DNA from: Nocardia vinacea
Lineage (GTDB): Bacteria > Actinomycetota > Actinomycetes > Mycobacteriales > Mycobacteriaceae
Direction of reading: 5' to 3'
Assembly (NCBI RefSeq): GCF_035920345.1
Contig: NZ_CP109149.1
Location: 7,192,001-7,256,000 of the forward strand
DNA: 64,000 nt
Part shown: positions 27,136 to 36,111 of the stretch, piece by piece
Layout: the number at the start of each line of letters is the position of its first letter
Position numbering within the stretch: the stretch's first letter is position 1
Notes under the pieces: model-generated
What the model was told of the DNA's origin: nothing
Database searches by the model: none
What the model saw: the letters and a program-made list of their open reading frames with translations, nothing else
Position numbers and translations under genes: made by a program

Positions 27136-27579
27136 TCAGCTGCCGTCGGCCCCTGGTTCGCGCTCGACGGAGCGTGCATTGCCCTGGGCGACCGCGCACA
27201 GCACTGGTTCGGCGTCCGCACTCTCGGCATAGATTTCGCACGCGACGACGGCCTGCCGCCGCGTCGACCCGGTGACGGTGGCTTCGGCGCGCAGCCGGGT
27301 ACCGGCGGCAGGCCGCAGGTAGGTGATAGTGAAGCCGCCGGTCAGCACATTGGCGCCGAGCACCGTGCCCGCAGCGAAGGTGAGGGCGTTGTCGGCCGCG
27401 TAGGACACCACACCGCCGTGTACGAAGCCGAATTGCTGGCCCAGCTCGGGACGGACGGGAATGATGAGGGTCGCGGCGCCGTCGCCGAATGCGGTGATCT
27501 CGGTGCCGACCAACTGCGCGAACGGCTGCGCGGCGAGCACCTGCTTCGCGAGATCCAGGTCGAGGGTGATCGTTGGCAT
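27136..27579 (-). CDS. PaaI-family hotdog thioesterase
   Basis: Protein of 147 residues with the hotdog fold. The signature FGFVHGGVVSYAADNALTFAA near 50-70 holds the HGG loop and the Asp typical of PaaI-type acyl-CoA thioesterases. It would hydrolyse a small or aromatic acyl-CoA. It lies 12 bases after the TetR gene and is almost certainly co-transcribed with it, so the regulator may respond to the same acyl-CoA. It is convergent with the hydroxylase gene; no strong hairpin lies between them. Confidence 0.88.
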   Translation of the reverse strand: MPTITLDLDLAKQVLAAQPFAQLVGTEITAFGDGAATLIIPVRPELGQQFGFVHGGVVSYAADNALTFAAGTVLGANVLTGGFTITYLRPAAGTRLRAEATVTGSTRRQAVVACEIYAESADAEPVLCAVAQGNARSVEREPGADGS

Positions 27580-27591
27580 GGATGACTCCGT

Positions 27592-28152
27592 TCAGTCGTT
27601 GGTTGTGCCCAGCGCCTGCCAGGCGGCATCGGCTAGTTCGCGCGCGACATCGATGGGGGCGGTGCGGATTTCACCGCCGAGCCAGTGTCGCGAGTACTCC
27701 TGCGCCGGGCCGAGCCACAGTGCGTAGACAAGGTCGAACTCGAGATCGCGCACCGCGCCGTAGCGGGCGTGGGTACGCCACCAGCGCAATACATTGCGCA
27801 GGAATTCGCGGTTGCTGTCGCTATCGCGGACGCCGGGCGGCCGAGCCGAGGTGAGAACCTTTGCGCGGTACTGATTTTCGGTAACCCACCGCAGATGTTC
27901 GGTGACGCCCGCGGTGACCCCCGCGCGTGCATCGGTGCTTTCGCCGACAACCACCCAGAAGTGCTCCTGATAGTCGGCGAGCGCATGCGTCCACACCTCG
28001 CGATACAGCTCCGCCTTGTCCGGAAAGTGGTGGTAGAGCGCACCGACACTGGCCCCCGCCGCATCGCGGATCTGGGTCAGCGTGGTCTCCAGCGTCCCCC
28101 GTTCCGCGAACTGTCGCTCGGCCGCCAACAGCAACCGATCTCGAATCTTCAT
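27592..28152 (-). CDS. TetR family transcriptional regulator
   Basis: Protein of 186 residues. The N-terminal helix-turn-helix is clear (QIRDAAGASVGALYHHFPDK, about 27-46). The C-terminal ligand domain, rich in Trp and Tyr, resembles fatty-acid or aromatic-acid responsive members. ATG 28152 starts a normal-length protein. First gene of a two-gene unit with the thioesterase, so it probably controls its own operon. The ligand is not predictable. Confidence 0.9.
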   Translation of the reverse strand: MKIRDRLLLAAERQFAERGTLETTLTQIRDAAGASVGALYHHFPDKAELYREVWTHALADYQEHFWVVVGESTDARAGVTAGVTEHLRWVTENQYRAKVLTSARPPGVRDSDSNREFLRNVLRWWRTHARYGAVRDLEFDLVYALWLGPAQEYSRHWLGGEIRTAPIDVARELADAAWQALGTTND

Positions 28153-28212
28153 GACCAGAATTTAGTTCTGTTTTGTGGGTCGCGCAATGCCCGGCCGGTC
28201 AGCGCGGAACGG

Positions 28213-28812
28213 TCAGACGGTCGGACGGGGCCGGCGCAGCAGCCAGGCCAGGAACGATCGCCGCGGCGGGCGCGGATACTTCGCCACCACGGCCCCAGAG
28301 CCGATTTCCCCGTCGACTCGGAGCTGCGGCGACCCGGGCAGACTGCCCTCGGTCACCTTGTTCTTGACGGTGCCGCTGCTGGCCTGCACCCGATCGAGGT
28401 CGACCCGCCAGCCGCGCGGCACGATCAATTGGACCCTGCCGGAACCCACGGCGACATGCACCACGACCTCGCGATGCGGGCACAGTGCCTGTGTGAAGTC
28501 GATTTTGATGCTGCCGGAGCTGCATTCAGCTGTGATCTCGGCCGGGACGATCCACGCGCCGACCTTCGCCCGCGCCCCACTGCTGGTGCGCAGTTCGATG
28601 GGTTCGCGTGCAGCGGCGATCACCGGCAGATCGGCGGTGATGGCGAAGAGTTCCTGTGCCGTCTGCGCCGAATAGACCGCTACCAGCCGTTTATCCAGTT
28701 CGAGCAGATCGAGTTGCCCCTCGTCGACAGCGAGCTGCAGCTGCTTGGCCGCGACCTCGCGATCGATATCGCCGACCCGAACCGCGGGCAGGTTGTCCGG
28801 TGCGTCGGTCAT
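28213..28812 (-). CDS. DUF1707 domain protein
   Basis: Protein of 199 residues. The N-terminal DUF1707 domain (about 8-60) shows VRVGDIDREVAAKQL and GQLDLLELDKRL, a short helical domain common in actinobacteria and often beside membrane or DUF2154-like parts. Residues 70-180 form a beta-rich repeat-like domain (about SSGSIKIDF and SGRVQLIVPRG). The C-terminus ends in an Arg/Pro cluster. No membrane helix was seen. ATG 28812 has GGAGGAG 12 bases upstream, inside a dispersed repeat. Function unknown. Confidence 0.85.
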   Translation of the reverse strand: MTDAPDNLPAVRVGDIDREVAAKQLQLAVDEGQLDLLELDKRLVAVYSAQTAQELFAITADLPVIAAAREPIELRTSSGARAKVGAWIVPAEITAECSSGSIKIDFTQALCPHREVVVHVAVGSGRVQLIVPRGWRVDLDRVQASSGTVKNKVTEGSLPGSPQLRVDGEIGSGAVVAKYPRPPRRSFLAWLLRRPRPTV

Positions 28813-28820
28813 GCAGACAC

Positions 28821-28967
28821 GCGCTCCTCCGCCTCCCCGCGCCTTTTGCCGGTCGTGGGGTGCATCCAAAATCACGTCGCGGGCCGCCGGTTGGTCGCTG
28901 GGCCCAGTTTTGGACGTTCCCGACGAGTTACCCATGTCCGTGCGAAATCAGTTCTTGCGTTGTCGAG
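28821..28967 (+). repeat. Two-block dispersed intergenic element, copy 1
   Basis: Block A (28821-28856) matches the reverse complement of 44119-44154 at 35 of 36 positions. Block B (28921-28967) matches the reverse complement of 44014-44056 with few changes and three short gaps. The middle, about 60 bases, differs. It reads A to B in the direction of dinB, ending 58 bases before it. Confidence 0.82.
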
Positions 28968-29025
28968 TTTGGACGATACACCCGTCGTACGATCGCAGCA
29001 GCCGAACAAAGGGAAGCCCTAGTTC

Positions 29026-30096
29026 ATGCCCAGGTGGCTGCTGCACGTCGATCTCGACCAGTTCCAGGCGGCGGTGGAATTCCGCCGCCATCCGGAGCTG
29101 CGCGGCCTGCCGGTCATCGTCGGCGGCAATGGCGATCCCGACGAACCGCGCAAGGTAGTGACCTGCGCGTCGTATCCGGCCAGGGCATTCGGGGTGCGCG
29201 CGGGGATGGCATTGCGCTCGGCCAAGCGCAAATGTCCCGACGGTATCTTCCTGCCGCTGGATATGGCCACCTACGAGGAGGCTTCCGACGAAGTCATGGC
29301 GCTGCTGCGGACCTTTCCCGGCCGCGTCGAGGTGTGGGGCTGGGACGAGGCCTTCCTCGCCGCCGATACCGACGATCCGGAGCAGCTCGCACGCGAAATC
29401 CGCAGCACCATCGCACAATTGGAACTGACCTGCGCGATCGGCATCGGCGACAACAAGCTCACGGCCAAGCTGGCGACCGGCTTCGCCAAATCCGCCGGCA
29501 AGTCCTCGGCCGCGCCCGCCGATACCGTTGGCGCGGCGGCGGGGATCTTCCGGCTCACCGCCGCGAACTGGGTCGAGGTGATGGCGCACCGCCCGACGAA
29601 TGCGCTGTGGGGCATCGGAAATCGGATCGCCGCGCGGATGGCCGAACTCGACATCGAAACCGTCGCCGATCTGATGGCCGCCGATCGCCGGCGGCTCGCC
29701 ACCGAGTTCGGTCCGAATACCGGCCCGTATTTCTGGGTGCTCGGCCACGGCAAGGGCGATACCGATGTCACCACCGAACCGCGAATTCCGGTGGGCCGCA
29801 GTAAATCCGAGACCTTCCCACACGATCTGACCGATCCCGAGGAGATCCGCGCACAGGTGGCGCGACTGGCCACCGAGGTCGGCGAGGAGATGGCCGCCGC
29901 GGGCCGCACCCCGCTGCGCGTATCGGTGACCGTCCGCAGCAATACCTTCTATACCCGTAGCAAACAGGAGAAGCTCCCCGAGCCGACCACCGATATCGCG
30001 GCCATCGTGGAGACCGCCCTGCGCATCATCGACCGGTTCGAATTGGATCGCCCCGTCAGGCTGCTCGGCGTGCGCCTCGAACTCGTACCGCAATAG
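29026..30096 (+). CDS. dinB: DNA polymerase IV, DinB2/DinP type
   Basis: Y-family translesion polymerase, 356 residues. Catalytic carboxylates are Asp9 (HVDLDQF) and Asp107-Glu108 (VEVWGWDEAF). The DLDQF and WGWDEA variants mark the mycobacterial DinB2/DinP (Rv3056) branch rather than the classical DinB1. The residue at position 14, the steric gate against ribonucleotides, is Gln (codon CAG, 29065-29067); it is Phe or Tyr in most Pol IV proteins and Leu in mycobacterial DinB2. The little-finger domain is complete (SNTFYTRSKQEKL) and no C-terminal beta-clamp motif is evident. No LexA box seen upstream; copy 1 of the two-block repeat occupies that region. Confidence 0.93.
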   Translation: MPRWLLHVDLDQFQAAVEFRRHPELRGLPVIVGGNGDPDEPRKVVTCASYPARAFGVRAGMALRSAKRKCPDGIFLPLDMATYEEASDEVMALLRTFPGRVEVWGWDEAFLAADTDDPEQLAREIRSTIAQLELTCAIGIGDNKLTAKLATGFAKSAGKSSAAPADTVGAAAGIFRLTAANWVEVMAHRPTNALWGIGNRIAARMAELDIETVADLMAADRRRLATEFGPNTGPYFWVLGHGKGDTDVTTEPRIPVGRSKSETFPHDLTDPEEIRAQVARLATEVGEEMAAAGRTPLRVSVTVRSNTFYTRSKQEKLPEPTTDIAAIVETALRIIDRFELDRPVRLLGVRLELVPQ

Positions 30097-30148
30097 CCGG
30101 CGGCGAAGATCCACCCCGGCACCGCCCGACGCTCGTATGCTCGTCGGC

Positions 30149-31144
30149 ATGGAGTTCTGGGCGATGGTGGCACACGAATCGGACAGCGGGATCGTGCTCA
30201 CGCGGCAGCAGGTCAACGAGGACTTCCTCGGGCCGGGTGAGGTCACGATCAAGGTGCACTACTCGAGCGCGAACTACAAGGACGGGCTTGCGGTCACCGC
30301 GGGCGGTGGCGTGGTCCGGAATTATCCGATCATCCCCGGTATCGATATCACCGGGGAGGTCGTCACCTCCGAGGTCGACGATTTCGCGCCCGGTGACCAG
30401 GTGGTGGCGCACGGCTATGACATCGGCGTTTCACATCATGGTGGCTACGCCGAATATGCCAGGGTGCCCGCTGACTGGGTGGTCAAGCTGGACGGTCTCA
30501 GCACCCGTGACGCTGCTGCGCTCGGTACCGCCGGTTTTACCGCCGCACTCAGCGTGCAGGGCCTGCTCGATCACGAGCTCACCCCGGAGACCGGCGCCGT
30601 GCTCGTCACCGGAGCGACGGGCGGTGTCGGCAGCGTCGCCATCGATATCCTGTCGGGCCTCGGTTTCGAGGTGATCGCCTCCACCGGAAAGACCGATGCG
30701 GGTGATCTGCTCGCCGAACTCGGTGCGAACGAGGTGATCGGTCGGCTGCCGGAGGATCCGAATGCGAAACTGCGTCCACTGTCGAAGGCCACCTGGGCCG
30801 GTGCGGTGGACAGCGTCGGCGGCAAATCCCTCGCCTATATTCTCAGCGCGATCGGCTATGGCGGTGCGGTCGCGGTCAGCGGCCTCACCGGCGGGCCGGA
30901 TCTGCCGACCACCGTCATGCCCTTCATCCTGCGCGGCGTATCGCTGCTCGGCATCGACTCCGCGTACGTCCCGATCGACAAGCGGCGCGTGCTGTGGGCG
31001 CGGCTCGCCAATGAGCTGCGGCCCCAACACCTTTCGACCATCGAGAACTTCGCTCCCATCACCGAGGCCGAGAAGGTCCTGCACGCCATTCAGCACGGCA
31101 GCCACTCCGGCCGCACCGTATTCGGCGTCGCCGGCGAATTCTGA
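30149..31144 (+). CDS. YhdH/AcuI-type zinc-free MDR oxidoreductase
   Basis: NADPH-dependent reductase of the medium-chain family, 331 residues, related to acryloyl-CoA reductase AcuI (YhdH). N-terminal GroES-like domain with HYSSANYKDGLAVTAGGG, then the Rossmann fold with VTGATGGVGSVAIDIL near 150-165. Zinc-binding Cys residues are absent, as expected for this branch. ATG 30149 is preferred to ATG 30137 because family members begin near the sequence EFWAMV. The gene is followed by a bidirectional terminator and is convergent with the ABC gene. It may detoxify acryloyl-CoA or a similar enoyl thioester. Confidence 0.88.
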   Translation: MEFWAMVAHESDSGIVLTRQQVNEDFLGPGEVTIKVHYSSANYKDGLAVTAGGGVVRNYPIIPGIDITGEVVTSEVDDFAPGDQVVAHGYDIGVSHHGGYAEYARVPADWVVKLDGLSTRDAAALGTAGFTAALSVQGLLDHELTPETGAVLVTGATGGVGSVAIDILSGLGFEVIASTGKTDAGDLLAELGANEVIGRLPEDPNAKLRPLSKATWAGAVDSVGGKSLAYILSAIGYGGAVAVSGLTGGPDLPTTVMPFILRGVSLLGIDSAYVPIDKRRVLWARLANELRPQHLSTIENFAPITEAEKVLHAIQHGSHSGRTVFGVAGEF

Positions 31145-31148
31145 CGGT

Positions 31149-31186
31149 ACCCACCGAAGCCCGGAACGAGCCGGGCTTCGGTGGGT
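31149..31186. terminator. Bidirectional terminator
   Basis: Perfect 16-bp inverted repeat (31149-31164 with 31171-31186) and a 6-base loop, between the convergent reductase and ABC exporter genes. Confidence 0.92.
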
Positions 31187-31192
31187 TCGGGC

Positions 31193-33073
31193 TCAGGCCG
31201 CGACTTCGACCGGTTCGTCCGCGAACTGCGTGCGGTACAGCTCCGCGTAGCGTCCATCGGCGGCGAGCAGTTGGGTGTGCGTGCCGCGCTCCACGATTCG
31301 GCCGTCCTCGAGCACCAGGATCTGGTCGGCGGCCCGAATGGTGGAGAGGCGATGCGCGATGACCAGTGCGGTTCGACCTTCCAGCGCTTCGGAAAGCGCC
31401 TCTTGGACAGCGGCCTCCGAGGTCGAGTCCAGTGAGGCGGTCGCCTCGTCGAGGATCACCACGCGTGGTTGCTTGAGCAGCAGCCGGGCAATGGTCAGAC
31501 GCTGGCGTTCACCGCCGGAGAGGCGGTAGCCGCGTTCGCCGACGACGGTATCCAGGCCGTCCTGCAGTGACGTCACCAGCTCACGCAACCGAGCCCGATG
31601 CAACGCATCCCACAGCTCGGGCTCGGTGGCCTCCGGTCGGGCCAGCAGCAGATTGGCGCGGATGGTGTCGTGGAACAGGTGGCCGTCCTGGGTGACCAGG
31701 CCGACGGTGTCCCGGATCGAGGTCGTGGTCAGCCCGCGCACATCGGTACCGTTGAGCCGCACCGCACCGCCGTCCACGTCGTAGAGCCGGGAAACGAGTT
31801 GGGCCACAGTGGATTTCCCGGCACCGGAGGAACCGACCAGCGCGACGAGCTGACCTGGCTCGGCCCGCAGCGAAACATTGTGCAGCACCTCCACCCCGCC
31901 GCGGGTATCGAGTGTCGCGACATCCTCGAGCGAGGCGAGCGACACTTTATCGGCCGACGGGTAGCCGAAGGTGACATTGTCCAGTTCCACCGCGACCGGA
32001 CCCGCGGGCACCGCGACAGCATCCGGTGCGTCCTCGATCAGCGGCTTCAGATCCAGCACCTCGAAGACCCGCTCGAAGCTCACCAGCGCGGACATGATCT
32101 CCATCCGGGCACTGGCCAGCGCGGTGAGCGGTGTGTAGAGGCGGGTCAGCAGCAGCGAAAGCGACACCACCGCACCGGCATCCAACTGACCGCGCAGCGC
32201 GTACCACCCGCCGAGTCCGTAGACCAGGGCCAGCGCCAGCGCCGAAACCAGGGTCAGCGAGGTGACGAAAACAGTCTGCAGCATCGCGGTGCGCACCCCG
32301 ATATCGCGCACCCGACGAGCGCGGAGTGCGAATTCGTCCGACTCCTGCTGCGGCCGTCCGAACAGCTTCACCAGCGTCGCGCCGGGCGCGGAGAACCGTT
32401 CGGTCATCTGGGTGCTCATCGCCGCATTGAGGCCCGCGGCTTCGCGCTGCAATCCGGCCAGTCGATTGCCCATCCGCCGCGCCGGAACCACGAATACCGG
32501 CAGCAGCACCAGCGCGAGCAGCGTGATCTGCCAGGAGATGCGGACCATGACGGCGAGGGTGAGCGCAAGGGTGACCAGATTCGTGACGACACCGGAGAGC
32601 GTGTCGCTGAACGCGCGCTGCGCCCCGATCACATCGCTGTTCAACCGGCTGACCAGCGCACCGGTGCGGGTCCGGGTGAAGAACGCGACCGGCATCTTCT
32701 GCACATGATCGAAAACGGCCGTGCGCAGATCCAGGATCAGCCCCTCACCGATCCGCGAGGACAGCCAGCGAATGATCACCCCGAGTGCGGCATCGACCAC
32801 CGCGAGCCCGCCGATCAGGACGGCGAGGGTGACCACGGCGCGCGGCGCCGCGCCGCCGACAATGTCGTTGACCACCCGCCCCGCCAGCACCGGCGTCGCC
32901 ACCGCGAGCAGTGCGGACACCACGCTGAACAGCAAGAACGCACCGATCCGGCGGCGGTGCGGCCGCGCGAAGCGCAGAATCCGCTGCGCGGTCGCGAGCC
33001 GGAACGGCCGCTGCTCCTGCGGCGCGTTCGCCCGCCGATACATCTGGCTCCAGGCCACCGATTCGATACTCAC
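31193..33073 (-). CDS. ABC exporter, fused permease and ATPase
   Basis: Half-transporter of 626 residues that would work as a homodimer. The membrane domain with six segments spans about 40-330. The ATPase has Walker A LVGSSGAGKST near 425, signature LSGGERQR near 528, Walker B RVVILDEATASLD near 548 and the H-loop AHRLSTI near 583. It belongs to the multidrug or lipid exporter group (MsbA/BmrA-like). GTG 33073 has GAGGGAGC upstream; a frame to 33109 is less likely. Monocistronic, divergent from the FAD/Fe-S dehydrogenase gene. Substrate unknown. Confidence 0.93.
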   Translation of the reverse strand: MSIESVAWSQMYRRANAPQEQRPFRLATAQRILRFARPHRRRIGAFLLFSVVSALLAVATPVLAGRVVNDIVGGAAPRAVVTLAVLIGGLAVVDAALGVIIRWLSSRIGEGLILDLRTAVFDHVQKMPVAFFTRTRTGALVSRLNSDVIGAQRAFSDTLSGVVTNLVTLALTLAVMVRISWQITLLALVLLPVFVVPARRMGNRLAGLQREAAGLNAAMSTQMTERFSAPGATLVKLFGRPQQESDEFALRARRVRDIGVRTAMLQTVFVTSLTLVSALALALVYGLGGWYALRGQLDAGAVVSLSLLLTRLYTPLTALASARMEIMSALVSFERVFEVLDLKPLIEDAPDAVAVPAGPVAVELDNVTFGYPSADKVSLASLEDVATLDTRGGVEVLHNVSLRAEPGQLVALVGSSGAGKSTVAQLVSRLYDVDGGAVRLNGTDVRGLTTTSIRDTVGLVTQDGHLFHDTIRANLLLARPEATEPELWDALHRARLRELVTSLQDGLDTVVGERGYRLSGGERQRLTIARLLLKQPRVVILDEATASLDSTSEAAVQEALSEALEGRTALVIAHRLSTIRAADQILVLEDGRIVERGTHTQLLAADGRYAELYRTQFADEPVEVAA

Positions 33074-33225
33074 TGTGTTGCTCCCTCTCGCTCCCCACCC
33101 ATCGAACACCTGGTCACCGACACTAAGACCTCAACAGAGGTTGAGTGCAAGCCCATTCCGTATCGATTCCGCGCACAGCGAACAGAGTGCTGATCTTGCG
33201 TCGTGCGGGCGCATAGGCTGGCGGG

Positions 33226-36003
33226 GTGGGTGTGCAGGGGCTGGCGGCGGTGTTGGGGCGCGGGATTGCGGGCGAGGTCGATGCGTCCGCGCGTAGGCGT
33301 GCCGAGTACTCCTCCGATGCGTCGAATTATCGGGTGCTCCCGGCCGCGGTCGTTTTTCCGCGTGGTGCCGAGGATGTGGCGCGCACGCTCGAATTCGCCA
33401 GGGGTGATGGGCTGTCGGTTACCGCGCGGGGTGCGGGGACGTCGGTGGCGGGCAATGCCATCGGGCCCGGGATCGTGGTGGACTTCAGCCGGTATATGAA
33501 TGGCATCGGTGAGCTGGACCCCGGGCAGCGCACCGCACGCGTCCAACCTGGTGTCGTCCTCGGCGAACTCCAGCGAAAGGTAGCTGTGCACGGGCTGCGG
33601 TTCGGGCCCGATCCCTCGACACAGAATCGGTGCACGCTGGGCGGGATGATCGGTAACAATGCGTGCGGACCGCATGCGGTGGCGTGGGGGCGCACCTCGG
33701 ATAATGTGCGTGAGCTGCGCATTCTCGATGGAACAGGAGCCGAGCGGACGCTGGCGGCCGACCCATCGGTAATTCCCGGCCTGCCCGAATTCACCAGGGC
33801 CGGTCTCGCGGTGATCCGCACCGAACTCGGCCGATTCGATCGGCAGGCCTCCGGCTACGGGCTGGAACATCTACTGCCGGAACGTGGTTCGGCGGTTGCG
33901 AAGTCATTCGTGGGCACCGAGGGGACCTGCGGGCTGCTGCTCGAAGCAACGGTAGATCTGGTCCCGTTGCCGCGGGCCACCGTTCTCACAGTGCTCGGCT
34001 ATCCCGATATCGCAACGGCCGCCGACGATGTCGCGGCGGTCATGGCCTGCGACCCGATTGCGGTCGAGGGTATCGATGCGCGACTGGTCGATATCGTGCG
34101 CGTGCATCGCGGGGCCACCAGCGGTGTGCCGGAACTGCCGCGCGGTAGCGGCTGGCTGTTCGTCGAGTCCGCCGGTGATACCCCCGCCGAGGCGTATGCC
34201 GCGGCCGAGAAGCTTTGCCGAACCGTCGATGCGCTGGACTCCAGGATTGTCACCGATCCTGGTGCCGCTGCGGCACTTTGGCGCATTCGAGCCGAAGGCG
34301 CGGGCCTGGCCGGTCGCACTCCGGCGGGTCATCCGGCCTGGCCGGGCTGGGAGGATGCGGCCGTACCACCGGAGCACCTCGGTGCGTATCTGCGCGATTT
34401 CGCCACGCTGACAAAGGACCACGGCGTGGACGGACTGCTCTACGGTCACGTCGGCGACGGCTGCATCCACGTCCGTCTCGATCTGCCGATTGCCGATGCG
34501 CCGCAACGCTTTCGGAACTTCATACAGGATGCGACCGAGCTGGTGGTTCGCTACGGCGGCTCGCTCTCCGGCGAGCACGGCGATGGCCGGGCCCGCTCGG
34601 AATTGCTCTCGATCATGTACTCCCAGGACGCGCTGGACGCATTCGCGGGGTACAAGGCGCTTTTCGATCCAGATGATGTGTTGAACCCGGGCGTCCTGGT
34701 TGCGCCGCGCCCCATCGATGCCGACCTGCGGCTGGTCGGAGTGCGGCCGATCGGAACGGACGGCTTCGCATTTCCGCACGACAACGGCGATATCACCACC
34801 GCCGTCCATCGCTGCGTCGGTATCGGCAAATGCCGCGCCGACACCCACGCGACCGGTGGTTTCATGTGCCCGTCGTATCTGGCCACCGCCGACGAGAAGG
34901 ACAGCACCCGCGGCCGAGCGCGTGTGCTGCAGGAGGTGGTGCGCGGTGCACTTCCCTGGTCGTCCGAGGCGGTCGCCGAATCGCTCGATCTGTGCCTGTC
35001 CTGCAAGGCATGTCGCTCCGACTGCCCGGCCGGGGTCGATCTGGCGACCTACAAGTCCGAGGCGCTCTACCGCCGCTACCGGCACCGCCCGCGTCCGATT
35101 GATCATTACGCGCTGGGATGGCTGCCGCGCTGGCTCGGTGTCGCGGGTCGCATGCCGCAAGCGGCGAATGCGCTGACCGAAATCGGGTGGTTGCGCCGAA
35201 TCGCCTTGCGTGCGGGCGGAATTGATCCGCGACGTGCGGTACCGCGACTCGCCGACCGCACCTTCCGCAGGAGCTGGCACGACCGGGGGGATTCGGACGG
35301 GGCACCCGAAGTGCTGCTGTGGATCGATACCTTCACCGATGCCTTCGATCCCGAAATAGCCCAGGCCGCAGTGCAACTGATGGAATCCCTCGGCTACCGA
35401 GTCCGCATACCGCGGCGGCGCGTGTGCTGCGGGCTCACCTGGATCAGCACCGGACAACTCGACGGTGCTCGGGCTCGGCTCCGCGCGACACTGACCGAAC
35501 TGGACGAGCACGTGCGCGGCGGCGGCATAGTCGTCGGCCTCGAACCGTCATGTACGGCGGTCCTGCGCTCGGACCTGCCGGAACTGCTACCGGACGACCC
35601 GCGCGCGGCCGCTACCGCCGCGGCTGTGCGCACACTCGCCGAATTTCTTGCCGAACAGCCGAACTGGCGGCCGCCGCCGCGACCGGGACAGTCGGTGGTC
35701 GTCCAACCGCATTGCCATCACCATGCCGTAATCGGCTTCGACGTAGATCGCCAACTATTAGCCAGCATGCAGATAAATGTGACAGAGGTCACCGGATGCT
35801 GCGGTCTGGCCGGAAACTTCGGAATGCAATCCGGCCATTACGACATTTCGGTCGCCGTCGCCGAGAATGGCTTGCTCCCGGCGCTACGGAATGCCGACGA
35901 CGATTCGATCTTGATAGCCGACGGCTTCTCGTGTCGAACCCAGGCCATGCAGCTGAGCGGCCGCCGAGGCCAACACCTCGCGCAATTCCTGCTCGGCGAA
36001 TGA
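33226..36003 (+). CDS. Fused FAD / Fe-S D-2-hydroxyacid dehydrogenase (GlcD-GlcF or YdiJ type)
   Basis: Single chain of 925 residues. The N-terminal VAO-type FAD domain (about 30-260, with TARGAGTSVAGNAIGPGIVV) and C-terminal FAD-oxidase domain (to about 510) are followed by two Fe-S motifs (CVGIGKCRADTHATGGFMCP near 530 and CLSCKACRSDCPAGVDL near 590) and two CCG modules (RVCCGLTW near 735 and GCCGLAGNFG near 860). It oxidises a D-2-hydroxyacid such as D-lactate, glycolate or D-2-hydroxyglutarate and passes electrons to quinone. Domain order matches E. coli YdiJ. Start taken at GTG 33226 without a strong ribosome site. Confidence 0.9.
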   Translation: MGVQGLAAVLGRGIAGEVDASARRRAEYSSDASNYRVLPAAVVFPRGAEDVARTLEFARGDGLSVTARGAGTSVAGNAIGPGIVVDFSRYMNGIGELDPGQRTARVQPGVVLGELQRKVAVHGLRFGPDPSTQNRCTLGGMIGNNACGPHAVAWGRTSDNVRELRILDGTGAERTLAADPSVIPGLPEFTRAGLAVIRTELGRFDRQASGYGLEHLLPERGSAVAKSFVGTEGTCGLLLEATVDLVPLPRATVLTVLGYPDIATAADDVAAVMACDPIAVEGIDARLVDIVRVHRGATSGVPELPRGSGWLFVESAGDTPAEAYAAAEKLCRTVDALDSRIVTDPGAAAALWRIRAEGAGLAGRTPAGHPAWPGWEDAAVPPEHLGAYLRDFATLTKDHGVDGLLYGHVGDGCIHVRLDLPIADAPQRFRNFIQDATELVVRYGGSLSGEHGDGRARSELLSIMYSQDALDAFAGYKALFDPDDVLNPGVLVAPRPIDADLRLVGVRPIGTDGFAFPHDNGDITTAVHRCVGIGKCRADTHATGGFMCPSYLATADEKDSTRGRARVLQEVVRGALPWSSEAVAESLDLCLSCKACRSDCPAGVDLATYKSEALYRRYRHRPRPIDHYALGWLPRWLGVAGRMPQAANALTEIGWLRRIALRAGGIDPRRAVPRLADRTFRRSWHDRGDSDGAPEVLLWIDTFTDAFDPEIAQAAVQLMESLGYRVRIPRRRVCCGLTWISTGQLDGARARLRATLTELDEHVRGGGIVVGLEPSCTAVLRSDLPELLPDDPRAAATAAAVRTLAEFLAEQPNWRPPPRPGQSVVVQPHCHHHAVIGFDVDRQLLASMQINVTEVTGCCGLAGNFGMQSGHYDISVAVAENGLLPALRNADDDSILIADGFSCRTQAMQLSGRRGQHLAQFLLGE

Positions 36004-36006
36004 ATC

Positions 36007-36111
36007 TCAGCTGCCGAACGGCAGCGTGCCGGGAGAAATCTGGTAGCCCGAGCTGCCCGCGGAAGCCACACCCCAGGCATTGAGCAACCAGTTGAGCGCG
36101 TTGGTGATCAT
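36007..36111 (-). CDS. 34-residue peptide gene
   Basis: Very short frame, easy to miss: ATG 36111 to TGA 36007, preceded by an excellent ribosome site (CGGAGGT, 4-10 bases upstream). The peptide begins MITNALNWLLNAWGVASAG, a hydrophobic and amphipathic helix with two Trp, then a Ser/Gly/Pro tail ending LPFGS. No signal peptide, no Cys. It recalls the size and lack of a signal of the small Corynebacterium cell-wall channel peptides PorA and PorH, but no sequence match can be claimed. Its stop lies 3 bases from the convergent dehydrogenase stop. A real product is likely given the ribosome site. Confidence 0.62.
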   Translation of the reverse strand: MITNALNWLLNAWGVASAGSSGYQISPGTLPFGS

